Assembly: GCA_000949895.1 (NCBI GenBank)
Contig: JWIT01000004.1
Span: 186,001-250,000 of the forward strand
Length of the DNA stretch: 64,000 bases
Reading direction: 5' to 3'
DNA from: Agrobacterium arsenijevicii
GTDB taxonomy: Bacteria; Pseudomonadota; Alphaproteobacteria; Rhizobiales; Rhizobiaceae
The notes under the pieces are model-generated. The model worked only from the letters and a program-made list of their open reading frames with translations. It did not search any database and was not told the origin of the DNA. Shown piece after piece: positions 11,605-19,735 of this stretch. Each line of letters begins with the position of its first letter. Position 1 is the first letter of the stretch. The position numbers and the translations under genes were made by a program.

Positions 11605-12498
11605 ATGGATGATCGCATCGTCGTTACCACGCAGCAGGTCCGGGCGTTGATCACCAGCCAGTTTCCGCAGTGGGCGCACCTTGATGTCAGGCCGGTGGAA
11701 CTGAGCGGCTGGGATAATCGCAGCTTCCGCCTTGGTGACGATATGCTGGTGCGGCTGCCAAGCGCTGCGCGTTATGTGGCGCAGGTGGAGAAGGAGCATC
11801 GCTGGCTGCCGGAGCTTGCGTCCCGCCTGCCTGTTCCGATCCCGGAGCCATTGGCGCTCGGTCAGCCGGGACGGGATTATCCGTTTTGCTGGTCGGTTTA
11901 TGGCTGGCTAGAAGGTGAGCCTCTTACCCGACATCTCGACCATACCGATCTCGCAACCATAGCCGTCGATGTGGCGACATTTTTAAAAGCTCTGCACGGT
12001 ATCGATGCTTCGAATGGTCCGCTTGCGGGCGAGCATAATTTTCATCGCGGCGGATCGCTCGCGGTCTATGACAGCGAGGCGAGGGCGGCGGCGTTGCGTC
12101 TTGCCGATGAGGTCGACCAAGCACAGGCCATTAAGATATGGCAACTTGCCCTTTCCAGCCGCTGGCAGGGGCCAGGTGTGTGGGTGCACGGCGATATTGC
12201 CGAAGGTAATCTGTTGGTGAGAAATGGCCACCTGTCAGCCGTCATCGATTTCGGCAGCTCCGGCGTTGGTGATCCTTCTTCCGATCTCATTCTCGCGTGG
12301 AATGTGCTCAACGCTGAAAGCCGGGCCGTTTTACGTCGCGCGATGAAACTCGATGATGCCACATGGCAGCGCGGACGCGGCTGGGCGCTGTGGAAAGCGT
12401 TGATCACGCTTGAAGCGCAGCGTGGTCGCGACGAAAAACTCGCCGAATGGTCACGCAGGACCATTCGGGAAGTGTTTGCGGATCATCTATCCGCCTGA
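11605..12498 (+). CDS. Aminoglycoside phosphotransferase (APH)-family kinase
   Basis: Small-molecule kinase of the APH/choline-kinase fold, 297 residues. Seen: the Brenner motif WVHGDIAEGNLLVRNG (about 192-207) with catalytic Asp and Asn, then VIDFGSSGVGDPSSDL (about 213-228) with the Mg-binding Asp. The N-terminal lobe begins SGWDNRSFRLGDDMLVRLP. A chromosomal APH protein of this kind need not confer antibiotic resistance; substrate unknown. It stands alone, 64 bases after ligA, and converges with a GNAT gene four bases away. Confidence 0.85.
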   Translation: MDDRIVVTTQQVRALITSQFPQWAHLDVRPVELSGWDNRSFRLGDDMLVRLPSAARYVAQVEKEHRWLPELASRLPVPIPEPLALGQPGRDYPFCWSVYGWLEGEPLTRHLDHTDLATIAVDVATFLKALHGIDASNGPLAGEHNFHRGGSLAVYDSEARAAALRLADEVDQAQAIKIWQLALSSRWQGPGVWVHGDIAEGNLLVRNGHLSAVIDFGSSGVGDPSSDLILAWNVLNAESRAVLRRAMKLDDATWQRGRGWALWKALITLEAQRGRDEKLAEWSRRTIREVFADHLSA

Positions 12499-12502
12499 AG
12501 CA

Positions 12503-13036
12503 TCAGCGCAGACGCGCCATCACATATGAATCGGCATATTTGCCGTCGCGATAGGCATCGTTGCGCAGGGTGCCTTCGTGTTCGAAACCGTACTTCTCAT
12601 AGAGCCGGATAGCGGCGAGATTGTCGGTGAAGACGTTCAACTCGATGCGGCGAATATCGTGCCAGTTGTCGGCCGCGTCGAGCAGCGCCGCGAGAAGCTT
12701 TGAGCCGATGCCTTTGCCGGCGAAATCGTCATGGATGCCGATAGCGAGGCCGGCGACGTGTTTCTGCCGTCCGGCTCTGGCATGCAGGCCGGCATTGCCC
12801 AGAATCCTGCCGCGCCATTCGGCCGCCACGACGATATCGGAAGGGGAGAGGCCTTCGATATATTGCCGCGTGCGCGCGATGCTCTGAAAGGGCTGGCGCA
12901 ATGTTCCCCAGCGCACGCCGGGCATGTTGAGCACCTGCGTCAAGCCTTCGGCATCATCGGGCCTGATGCCACGGATGAGCAACTCATCAATCTTGAAATC
13001 CTGAAAGGGCGGTATGTCGCTTTGCGGCTGGGGCAT
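12503..13036 (-). CDS. GNAT-family N-acetyltransferase
   Basis: Acyl-CoA N-acetyltransferase, 177 residues from the chosen start. Seen: an N-terminal LLIRGIRPDDAEGLTQVL, the acetyl-CoA loop region DDFAGKGIGSKLLAALLDAA, and the C-terminal AIRLYEKYGFEHEGTLRNDAYRDGKYAD typical of RimI/PhnO-like acetyltransferases. Start ATG 13036 has AGGAGA eight bases upstream; an open 24-codon extension upstream is not preferred. Substrate unknown. Confidence 0.87.
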   Translation of the reverse strand: MPQPQSDIPPFQDFKIDELLIRGIRPDDAEGLTQVLNMPGVRWGTLRQPFQSIARTRQYIEGLSPSDIVVAAEWRGRILGNAGLHARAGRQKHVAGLAIGIHDDFAGKGIGSKLLAALLDAADNWHDIRRIELNVFTDNLAAIRLYEKYGFEHEGTLRNDAYRDGKYADSYVMARLR

Positions 13037-13263
13037 TGGCTGTTCTCCTGTTGGGCCGGAGAGCAGGGGACCATTCGCCCTGCTCTTGCGGCAGGGCATG
13101 ATGGACAAGGATCGCTAATCTATCGCGACAATGCTCCACCGCCCGCCGGCTTGCCGGAGGTGGTATTGATGAGCATGTTTTTGCGCGACTGTGCGATCAT
13201 GGCTGGCAGAATGGTCGGGGCCGGAAAACTTGTCAATGCTCTTGCCCGTGCCCCCTTCCGGTT

Positions 13264-14178
13264 TCAGGCCGCTCGAAAGCGTCTGAACAACCTGCCGTCG
13301 ATCGCCGCAAGCCCGGCCGCGATCATCGCCATGCCGGCGAAGTGTTTGATTTCCAGCTGCTCGCCGAGAATGAGCGAGCCGAGGAGGATGGCGCTGACAG
13401 GGATGAGAAAGGTGACGAGCGCGAGGTTGGTGGCGCCAGCTGTCGCAAGAATGCGGAAGAAGATGAGATAGGCGAGCGCCGTGGACAATAGCGCAATGCC
13501 GATGAGCGCGCCCCAGGTGCCAAGGCTCGGCATGGCAAGCATCCAAGGCTTGTCGATGAAGAGCGCTGCCGGGATCAGCATCAGCGTCGAGGAGGATATC
13601 TGGCCGGTGGCGGTCATCAGCGGCGGCACACCCATGGCCTTGAAGCGGCGGCCGAATATGCCCGCGAAGGAATAGGAGATGGCCGCGCCGAGAACGGCGA
13701 TCTGACCCCAGAGGCCGGAGATCGCACCGCCAAAGGCTGCCGGTCCGATCATTGTTGCGACACCGACAAAACCGATGAGAACGCCGGCAAGTTTGTTGCC
13801 GGTCATCTTCTCGTCAGTGGTGAGAAAATGCGCGACGATGACGGTGAAAAGGGGCGTCGTCGCGTTGAGGATCGAGGCAAGCCCGCTGGCAATATGGGTC
13901 TGGCCCCAGACGATCAGGCAGAAGGGAATGATGTTGTTGAGCAGCCCCATGCCAAAAAAGGCGCGCCACACGGCCCATTGCCGCGGCAGGTGAAGGCCCA
14001 TGATACGGCAGACGATCAGAAGCGCGATGGCTGCGAGGCTGACGCGCAGCGTGACGATGGTGACCGGCGGCAGTTCCTTGACGGCGATGCCGATGAAAAA
14101 GAACGATCCGCCCCACAGCAGCGAGAGCGCGACAAGCATCCCCCATTCGCCGGCATCCATCTGTTTTTGTATCGCCAT
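13264..14178 (-). CDS. EamA/DMT-family transporter
   Basis: Inner-membrane transporter of 304 residues with ten hydrophobic segments in two EamA repeats; the first begins LLWGGSFFFIGIAVKELPPV and the second GAAISYSFAGIFGRRFK. Related proteins export amino acids or other metabolites; the substrate here is unknown. It is divergent from a LysR-type regulator (start 14376), which makes it that regulator's likely target. Confidence 0.9.
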   Translation of the reverse strand: MAIQKQMDAGEWGMLVALSLLWGGSFFFIGIAVKELPPVTIVTLRVSLAAIALLIVCRIMGLHLPRQWAVWRAFFGMGLLNNIIPFCLIVWGQTHIASGLASILNATTPLFTVIVAHFLTTDEKMTGNKLAGVLIGFVGVATMIGPAAFGGAISGLWGQIAVLGAAISYSFAGIFGRRFKAMGVPPLMTATGQISSSTLMLIPAALFIDKPWMLAMPSLGTWGALIGIALLSTALAYLIFFRILATAGATNLALVTFLIPVSAILLGSLILGEQLEIKHFAGMAMIAAGLAAIDGRLFRRFRAA

Positions 14179-14247
14179 CTTCGTCTCCCAAGGGCATGAA
14201 TTCTGACATAGTCGCAGACAGGAGCGCCGTCATCCACCCGATATCGG

Positions 14248-14262
14248 TTGAGTTGACCTCAA
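14248..14262. promoter_or_regulatory. Inverted repeat, candidate LysR-type operator
   Basis: TTGAG-N5-CTCAA, a perfect 5-bp inverted repeat in the 197-base gap between the divergent EamA and LysR genes. Its position fits a shared operator; function is inferred only. Confidence 0.3.
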
Positions 14263-14375
14263 GCTGGTATTTTCAGGTTTCCGGCTGCTTCGCGTCGTAT
14301 TGCTTCTATTTACTCCCCGTTTTATGCTGTTTTCAAACGATAGTTTCTCGTCAGATAATCGAGCTGAGCTAAACG

Positions 14376-15278
14376 ATGGCAATGGAACTTCCGTCCCTCA
14401 AAGGATTGCAGGCCTTCGAAGCCGCCGCACGGTATCGCAGCGTCACGCTTGCTTCCAACGAGTTGAATGTCACCCCCGGCGCGGTCAGCCTGCAGATCAG
14501 GGAACTGGAAGCCAGACTTGGCGTGCAGCTGTTTGTCCGCAAGCCGCGTAGCATTCAGCTGACGCGTGAGGGCGAGCGTTATTATGGCTCCCTTCGCACG
14601 GCATTCCGGATGATGCGCGAGGCGACGGCGGAACTGACGGCGCGATCCGAGATTACGGTGTTGACGCTGAGCTGCACGCCGACTTTCGCCGTGCAATGGC
14701 TGATGCCGAGGCTGCCCGGCTTCCAGCAGCGACACCCGCATGTGGATGTCCGCATCAGCGTCACCAACCGGCTGGTGGATTTTTCGAGGGACGATGTCGA
14801 TCTGGCTGTTCGGCACGGGTTCGGCCGTTATGAGGGGCTGGAAAGCATCCTCTTCATAGACGACAGCACCCTGCCGGTCTGTTCGCCGCAGCTTTTTGAA
14901 AAATACGGGCTGCTTCGGGTGGCGGGCGATCTGCAATCCGTGCCGCTGCTGCACGATGAAAACCGCAACGAGTGGCGGCGGTGGCTGGAAACAGCGGGCG
15001 CATCCGAGGTCGATGCTTCCGGCGGCACCGTGTTCATTGATAGCAACGGCGCGCTGGATGCGGCCAAGGCCGGGCATGGTGTTGCGCTGACCCGCCGCTC
15101 GCTCGTTTCCCGCGAGCTGGAGGAAGGAGCGCTGATTGCGCCCTTCGGCACGGACATTGCCAGCACGCTTGCCTATTTTCTGGTTTACCCACGGCGAATG
15201 CTGGATAATCCTGATCTCGTGACGCTGCTCGACTGGATGCTTGCGGAGGCGGGGTCGACCGAGGCCGGTTCTCTTTGA
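14376..15278 (+). CDS. LysR-family transcriptional regulator (GcvA-like)
   Basis: DNA-binding regulator, 300 residues. The N-terminal winged helix-turn-helix reads LPSLKGLQAFEAAARY then NELNVTPGAVSLQIREL (about 25-45), followed by the type-2 periplasmic-binding-like effector domain (ITVLTLSCTPTFAVQWLMPR onward). The LPxLxxLxAFEAAAR opening is typical of the GcvA/AmpR subgroup. It is divergent from the EamA transporter and 22 bases before the exonuclease gene. ATG 14382 is an alternative start. Confidence 0.92.
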   Translation: MAMELPSLKGLQAFEAAARYRSVTLASNELNVTPGAVSLQIRELEARLGVQLFVRKPRSIQLTREGERYYGSLRTAFRMMREATAELTARSEITVLTLSCTPTFAVQWLMPRLPGFQQRHPHVDVRISVTNRLVDFSRDDVDLAVRHGFGRYEGLESILFIDDSTLPVCSPQLFEKYGLLRVAGDLQSVPLLHDENRNEWRRWLETAGASEVDASGGTVFIDSNGALDAAKAGHGVALTRRSLVSRELEEGALIAPFGTDIASTLAYFLVYPRRMLDNPDLVTLLDWMLAEAGSTEAGSL

Positions 15279-15300
15279 CGCCAATCCGGTTTATGCCGGA

Positions 15301-15930
15301 ATGAAACAACGGGAATCACTCTTGAAAACCATTGCCATCGATTTCGAGACCGCCAATGAGGAACGGGGCAGCGCCTGCTCCGTCGGGCTTGCGTGGATAG
15401 AAGACGGCGAGATCGTTCGCGTCGAGGAACGGCTTATCCGGCCGAAGGACATGCGGTTTTCGCCCTTCAACATCGCCGTGCACGGGATCCGCCCTGCCGA
15501 TGTCGAGGACGCGCCGGAATTTCCAGAGGTGATGGAGGAGTTCATCGACGATTTCCACGGTGCGACCATGATTGCCCATAATGCCGCCTTCGATTTCAGC
15601 GTCATGCGCGCCTCCTTCGACAAATATCGGCAGTCCTATCCGGATCTTTCTTATCTTTGCAGCGTCAAGATTGCCCGCCATGTCTGGCCGCAGCTGGAAT
15701 CGCACAAGCTGAACGTGATTGCCCATCATCTCCAGCTTCGTTTCGTGCATCACAATGCCGCCGAAGATGCCGTTGTCTGCGCCGCCGCGTCGATTGCAGC
15801 GGCCAAGGCGCTGCGTGTTACCCATATTCGTGACCTGCCGGAAAAGATCGGCATGGTCGCCGGCCGTCTCACATCCACGGGCTACCAGCCCTGCAGCATG
15901 AAAAAACGTGCCGTCTCCCGGGTTGCGTAA
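15301..15930 (+). CDS. 3'-5' exonuclease (DEDD, DnaQ-like)
   Basis: Exonuclease domain protein of 209 residues. DEDDh motifs: Exo I AIDFETANEERGSACSVG with Asp/Glu metal ligands, Exo II TMIAHNAAFDFSVMR, and Exo III HHNAAEDAVVCA with His and Asp. It resembles the stand-alone DnaQ-like or PolC-type exonucleases rather than the polymerase III epsilon subunit. The start is uncertain between ATG 15301 and an in-frame TTG at 15322, which has a better-placed GGGAA and fits the first conserved residues. Confidence 0.87.
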   Translation: MKQRESLLKTIAIDFETANEERGSACSVGLAWIEDGEIVRVEERLIRPKDMRFSPFNIAVHGIRPADVEDAPEFPEVMEEFIDDFHGATMIAHNAAFDFSVMRASFDKYRQSYPDLSYLCSVKIARHVWPQLESHKLNVIAHHLQLRFVHHNAAEDAVVCAAASIAAAKALRVTHIRDLPEKIGMVAGRLTSTGYQPCSMKKRAVSRVA

Positions 15931-15976
15931 CGGCTCCGTCCACCTATGTTGAATGCAACGTAACGGAGAAGATGCG

Positions 15977-16468
15977 ATGACGATGAAAACTCTGTCGGGT
16001 TTGTTTGCGGGCTTTTTGACGTTGCTTCCGGTCACGGCTGCGCATTCGCAAGTCGTCGGCAAGGTCGGGGTCGACTGGATCGGCAACGATATCGTCATTG
16101 AGGCGATTGCCGATCCCAAGATCAAGGGCGTGACCTGCCATGTCACCTATTTCGAGCGCGGCGTCATCGACCGGCTGAAAAACGGCAACTGGTTCGAAGA
16201 CCCTTCGAACAATGCCATTTCCTGCAGCCAGACGGGGCCGGTGGAAATCGGCGACATCGATCTGTCCAAGGGCGGGGAAGAGGTCTTTCGGCAGGGCATG
16301 TCGCTGGTCTGGAAAAAGCTCGTCGTCAGCCGTGTCTACGACAAGGCCAATGATGCGCTGATTTATCTGGTGCATGCGCGGGAACTGACCGACGGTTCGG
16401 CCAAGATGGCGATTTCCACAGTGCCGCTCTATAACCAGCAGGTCACATGGGAAAAGGGCAAGCCGTAA
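15977..16468 (+). CDS. creA: CreA family protein (exported, function unknown)
   Basis: 163-residue protein with a cleavable-type signal peptide (MKTLSGLFAGFLTLLPVTAAHSQ). The mature part, starting VGKVGVDWIGNDIVIEAIADP, is the conserved CreA family pattern (GxVxxDWxGNDIxIEAxxDPKVxGVTC), with two Cys likely forming a periplasmic disulfide. Role unknown in all species. Start ATG 15977 has GGAGA seven bases upstream. Its stop codon lies inside the bidirectional terminator shared with cheW. Confidence 0.88.
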   Translation: MTMKTLSGLFAGFLTLLPVTAAHSQVVGKVGVDWIGNDIVIEAIADPKIKGVTCHVTYFERGVIDRLKNGNWFEDPSNNAISCSQTGPVEIGDIDLSKGGEEVFRQGMSLVWKKLVVSRVYDKANDALIYLVHARELTDGSAKMAISTVPLYNQQVTWEKGKP

Positions 16469-16485
16469 GGCTCGCCCGTTGCTTT
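16452..16485. terminator. Bidirectional terminator shared by creA and cheW
   Basis: Stem GGGCAAGCC / GGCTCGCCC (one G-U pair) with loop GTAA. The A-run on the left gives a U-run for the minus-strand cheW; the right side GTTGCTTTT serves creA. The left arm includes the last codons of creA and the loop overlaps its stop. Confidence 0.75.
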
Positions 16486-16511
16486 TACAGCATTGATTGC
16501 TTCAGGCTCGA

Positions 16512-16979
16512 TCAGGCTGCTTCGCGCGCCAGCTCGTCGGCGATGACCGTATCGAGATTGAGGAAGCAGACCATGCTCTTTTCCAGCGCGACGATGCCGC
16601 GGCAGAAGCTGCGCTGCTCTTCCGGGATGATATCGGGCGCGGGCTGCAGGTCTTCGGAGCGGATGGTCATCATGTCGGAGACCTGTTCCACCAGAAGTCC
16701 GACCAGCTTGCCGCCGATATCGGTAACGATGATGGCGGAGCGCTCGGAAGGCTCGGTCATTTTCATGCCAAGGCGGCCGGCCATGTCGATGACGGGGATG
16801 ACGGCGCCGCGCAGGTTGATGAGGCCGAGCACATAAGGCGGCGTGTGCGGCATCGGGGTAACCGGCGCCCAGCCGCGAATTTCGCGGATCGCCATGATGT
16901 CGATGCAGAATTCCTGACCGCCGAGATGGAAGGAAACGATTTCGAGATATGCGCCGGATTGCTTGATGGCGTTGGACAT
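16512..16979 (-). CDS. cheW: Chemotaxis coupling protein CheW
   Basis: Adaptor coupling chemoreceptors to the kinase CheA at the cell pole. 155 residues, usual length, one CheW/SH3-like domain: YLEIVSFHLGGQEFCIDIMAIREI, then PYVLGLINLRGAVIPVIDM and GLLVEQVSDMMTI. No receptor, cheA or cheY lies near, so this is an orphan cheW. As I recall, Agrobacterium keeps its cheW genes outside the main che operon. A bidirectional terminator follows it. Confidence 0.95.
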   Translation of the reverse strand: MSNAIKQSGAYLEIVSFHLGGQEFCIDIMAIREIRGWAPVTPMPHTPPYVLGLINLRGAVIPVIDMAGRLGMKMTEPSERSAIIVTDIGGKLVGLLVEQVSDMMTIRSEDLQPAPDIIPEEQRSFCRGIVALEKSMVCFLNLDTVIADELAREAA

Positions 16980-17203
16980 GACGGCAGGTTTCCTCTGGCG
17001 GCTCTTAAGGCAGGCCCATGCATGATTGAGCTTTATGCGGTGGCCGGAATGAACCGGGAGACATCATGTCGGGACTTAAAAACCGCTATGGCCATAATGC
17101 ACAGCAAGATTTTAAACTTTCCCTAACAATTGCCGGCGCCGTCCCTGCAAAACCCAGTATTTTGGCGGTTTTCGCGCTGGTGCAAACAGGTTATAACAGG
17201 TGC

Positions 17204-17362
17204 ATGAACGCACTCGTTTCCAATCCGCTGAAGTTTATTCTGGCAAGTCTTGGCGTAGCGGCCTCGCTTGCCGTCGTGCTGCTTGCCTTCGACGGCTGGG
17301 TGCGGCACAGCACGGATATTTTCCTCTCTGCCGTGCAAAGCGGAATTGCCTGGTGTCTTTGA
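17204..17362 (+). CDS. Small membrane protein, unknown function
   Basis: 52 residues with one hydrophobic segment (PLKFILASLGVAASLAVVLLAF, about 8-29) and a short polar C-terminal tail. No family recognised. The start is the internal ATG after AACAGG; the frame is open further upstream but that part looks non-coding. It lies between the cheW promoter region and the SCO gene. Could be chance. Confidence 0.45.
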   Translation: MNALVSNPLKFILASLGVAASLAVVLLAFDGWVRHSTDIFLSAVQSGIAWCL

Positions 17363-17505
17363 TCTGTCTGCCGGTCCCGGCTTTGTGACAAATCAGCGCG
17401 GTTCCGGCAAATACGCCCAGTTGATTTGCCGTCGCCACCGCTGTTCGTTATCAGACGATGGAGGCTTGCTACATGCGGCCGGCCTTCGGGGGTAGGATTA
17501 GGACA

Positions 17506-18105
17506 ATGAGAAATATTCGCATCGTATTGTGGGCCGTGGTGGTCGTTCTTGTCGGTGTCGTCAGCTGGTTGACGCTCGAAATGACGAAAACCCGTGAGGA
17601 AATGGTGGAAACGGCTTATGGCGTGCCGTTCGAGCTGACCGCCCAGAACGGCCAGCCGATCACCGAAAAAGCCTTTCAGGGCAAACCCACAGCGCTGTTC
17701 TTCGGTTTCACCCATTGCCCGGAAGTCTGCCCGACAACGCTGTTCGAGTTGAACGGCTGGATGCAGAAGGTCGACCCGGCCGGCGACAAATTGCAGGCCT
17801 ATTTCGTGTCCGTTGACCCCGAGCGCGATACGCCTGACATCATGCAGCAATATGTCTCCAACGTCTCGAAGCGGATTACCGGCATCACCGGCCCGGCCGA
17901 CAAGATTGCCGAGACGCTGAAAGGTTACCGCATCTACGCCAAGAAGGTGCCGGTGGACGAGAAAGATCCGAACGGTGACTACACCATGGATCACACGGCT
18001 TCCGTCATCCTGCTTGACGCCAAGGGCCGTTTTTCCGGCACCATCGCCTATGGCGAGAACCCTGATGTTGCCGAACAGAAGCTTCAGAATCTGCTGAAGG
18101 GTTGA
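17506..18105 (+). CDS. SCO1/SenC-family copper chaperone
   Basis: Membrane-anchored thioredoxin-fold protein that delivers copper to cytochrome oxidase CuA or acts as a thiol reductase. 199 residues: N-terminal anchor (NIRIVLWAVVVVLVGVVSWL), then the SCO domain with FFGFTHCPEVCPTTL carrying the CxxxC copper site (about 72 and 76), SVDPERDTP, and the third ligand His in TMDHTAS (about 162). All copper ligands are present. No oxidase genes are adjacent. Confidence 0.93.
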   Translation: MRNIRIVLWAVVVVLVGVVSWLTLEMTKTREEMVETAYGVPFELTAQNGQPITEKAFQGKPTALFFGFTHCPEVCPTTLFELNGWMQKVDPAGDKLQAYFVSVDPERDTPDIMQQYVSNVSKRITGITGPADKIAETLKGYRIYAKKVPVDEKDPNGDYTMDHTASVILLDAKGRFSGTIAYGENPDVAEQKLQNLLKG

Positions 18106-18200
18106 ACGAGACGGCATAATTGTGCCTGGCTTATTGGACTGGCGGTGGTTTTGTGGCAAAGGCAAGCCTTAAGAACCTTAGCTAGAGAAAGCAGCCCGCC

Positions 18201-19079
18201 GTGAGCGAAATCCGACTTTACGTCACCACGACCGAAATCAAGGCCGGTGAAATCCTCGATCTCATGTCGGACTATTTCGGCGAGGAGGATGTCGCAATCG
18301 CCACCACCGAGGTGGATGAGAAACGCGACATCTGGGAAGCCTCGGTTTACCTCATGGCCGAGCAGGAAGACGAGTTCCGCGAGCGCATCGGCAGCTTGCT
18401 GGCGCCAGCCTTTCCCGGCCTTGCCATCGAGAAAGAGATCGTTCCCGATGTCGACTGGATCGCCAAGTCGCTCGAGGGGCTGAAACCGGTACGGGCAGGG
18501 CGCTTCATCGTTCACGGCGCGCATGATCGCGACAAGGTCAAGGCGAACGATCTGGCGATCGAAATCGAGGCGGGGCAGGCTTTCGGCACCGGCCATCATG
18601 GCACAACGGCTGGCTGCCTTGAGATGATCGAGGAAGTTCTGCGGGCACGGACTGTGCGCAATGCGCTCGATCTCGGCACCGGCAGCGGCGTTCTGGCGAT
18701 TGCGGTGCGCAAGATGCGCCATATTCCCGTGCTCGCGACGGATATAGATCCCATCGCCGTGAGGGTGGCCAGGGAGAACGTGCGGCTGAACGGCATCGTC
18801 TCTGGTTTGGCGCTCGAAACCGCCCCGGGTTTTCACTCCGACGCTTTCCGCAAATATGGCCCGTTCGATCTCATCATCGCCAATATTCTGGCGCGGCCGC
18901 TCATAAAGATGGCGCCGCAACTCGTCACGCATCTGGCGCCCGGCGGCACCGTCATCCTGTCGGGCATTCTCGCATCGCAGCGCTGGAAGGTTCTTGCGGC
19001 CTATAATGGCGCGCGCCTCTCCCACATCCGCACCATCTGGCGCAATGGCTGGGTCACGCTGCATCTGCGCAAAGACTGA
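18201..19079 (+). CDS. prmA: Ribosomal protein L11 methyltransferase
   Basis: SAM-dependent enzyme that trimethylates ribosomal protein L11. 292 residues; GTG start. Seen: N-terminal substrate domain, GQAFGTGHHGTTAGCLEMIE (about 127-146), SAM motif I LDLGTGSGVLAIA (about 157-169), acidic motif II ATDIDPIAV, and the catalytic-loop motif DLIIANILARPL (about 223-234). Motif order and NILA are diagnostic of PrmA. Confidence 0.95.
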   Translation: MSEIRLYVTTTEIKAGEILDLMSDYFGEEDVAIATTEVDEKRDIWEASVYLMAEQEDEFRERIGSLLAPAFPGLAIEKEIVPDVDWIAKSLEGLKPVRAGRFIVHGAHDRDKVKANDLAIEIEAGQAFGTGHHGTTAGCLEMIEEVLRARTVRNALDLGTGSGVLAIAVRKMRHIPVLATDIDPIAVRVARENVRLNGIVSGLALETAPGFHSDAFRKYGPFDLIIANILARPLIKMAPQLVTHLAPGGTVILSGILASQRWKVLAAYNGARLSHIRTIWRNGWVTLHLRKD

Positions 19080-19097
19080 AGCAGCATCTCTTTCGGG

Positions 19098-19223
19098 CAA
19101 AAGAAAAGGCGGCGCTTTCGCGCCGCCTGAAAACCCGCGAGCACTGAGGGAGGAGAGTGCTCAAGCGGGTCGACGTATTCCTGTTCAGACGCGGTGGAGG
19201 GAGGATCGCCGCGCCGGAAGTTA
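19098..19223 (-). ncRNA. Candidate DUF1127-linked small RNA with two anti-SD (CCUCC) hairpin loops
   Basis: Minus-strand RNA directly after the DUF1127 stop. Hairpin 1 (19190-19213): stem CGCGG/CCGCG with a 14-base loop containing CCTCCCTCC. Hairpin 2 (19133-19170): ACCCGC-TT-GAGCACT paired with AGTGCTC-GCGGGT and a 10-base loop CTCCTCCCTC. A terminator then follows: AGGCGGCGC, GAAA loop, GCGCCGCCT, TTTCTTTT (19128-19100). Two CU-rich loops downstream of a DUF1127 gene match my memory of the CcsR RNAs of Rhodobacter and the cuckoo RNA family of Rhizobiales, processed from the 3' UTR of DUF1127 mRNAs. The structure is seen; processing and targets are inferred. Confidence 0.7.
19100..19128 (-). 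terminator. Terminator of the DUF1127/sRNA transcript
   Basis: Nine-bp GC stem with a GAAA loop and a TTTCTTTT tail on the minus strand. On the plus strand it lies 28 bases after prmA but lacks a U-run there. Confidence 0.85.
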
Positions 19224-19397
19224 TCAGAATACGTAGCTGGACTTTGCCTTGCGACGAAGATCGGCGCGGTTCACGCCGAGCGCTGCGAGCGACTTGTCGT
19301 CGAGGTTCAGAAGAGCGGCGTTGACATGACGGCTGACCTGACGCTCGCGTGCTTCAATGACGCGATCGAAGGCGGTGCGGAGGAAAGATTTTGCCAT
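19224..19397 (-). CDS. DUF1127 small protein
   Basis: 57-residue basic protein, MAKSFLRTAFDRVIEARERQ at the start and LGVNRADLRRKAKSSYVF at the end: the DUF1127 (YjiS-like) pattern with the Leu-x-Asp-x-Gly/Asn...Arg-x-(D/E)-Ile/Leu core. AAGGA precedes the ATG. Small DUF1127 proteins in alphaproteobacteria have been tied to phosphate regulation and RNA degradation. The gene is followed by the candidate sRNA. Confidence 0.88.
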   Translation of the reverse strand: MAKSFLRTAFDRVIEARERQVSRHVNAALLNLDDKSLAALGVNRADLRRKAKSSYVF

Positions 19398-19735
19398 TGC
19401 TTCAAATCCTTGTTTGCCAGGAGAGTGTTTCTCTCGCTGTGTTGGCTTGAAGATAAGCGATGTGTTTTTGTTTGGTTAGGGGTGCTGCTTCACAGTAGAT
19501 ATGCGCTATATGCATGTCTTTGGCTTTTCAATATTACTTATTTAGAGAAAACCGCCCAATTTAGCGGCTTCCTTTCCCAGCCTTTCACGTAAACGGCAGC
19601 GCGAGTGCCTGCCGCGACCGACGCTGTCATATATGGCTTGAAACCGGGTTTGCCCGCATGGCATTGTTGTCGCGCGCCGACGATTTTGGCGTGCGACCAA
19701 ACCGCTTTTCTCATGACAGTTCCCGAAAGACGCCC
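19398..19735. other. Intergenic region between divergent DUF1127 and aminopeptidase genes
   Basis: 338 bases without a supported gene. The part at 19480-19560 is AT-rich and should hold both promoters. No convincing operator or small ORF seen. Confidence 0.6.

Noticed and set aside
11605..12498. Aminoglycoside-resistance gene
   Set aside because: The fold is APH-like, but the family is broad; there is no resistance cassette or mobile element around it.
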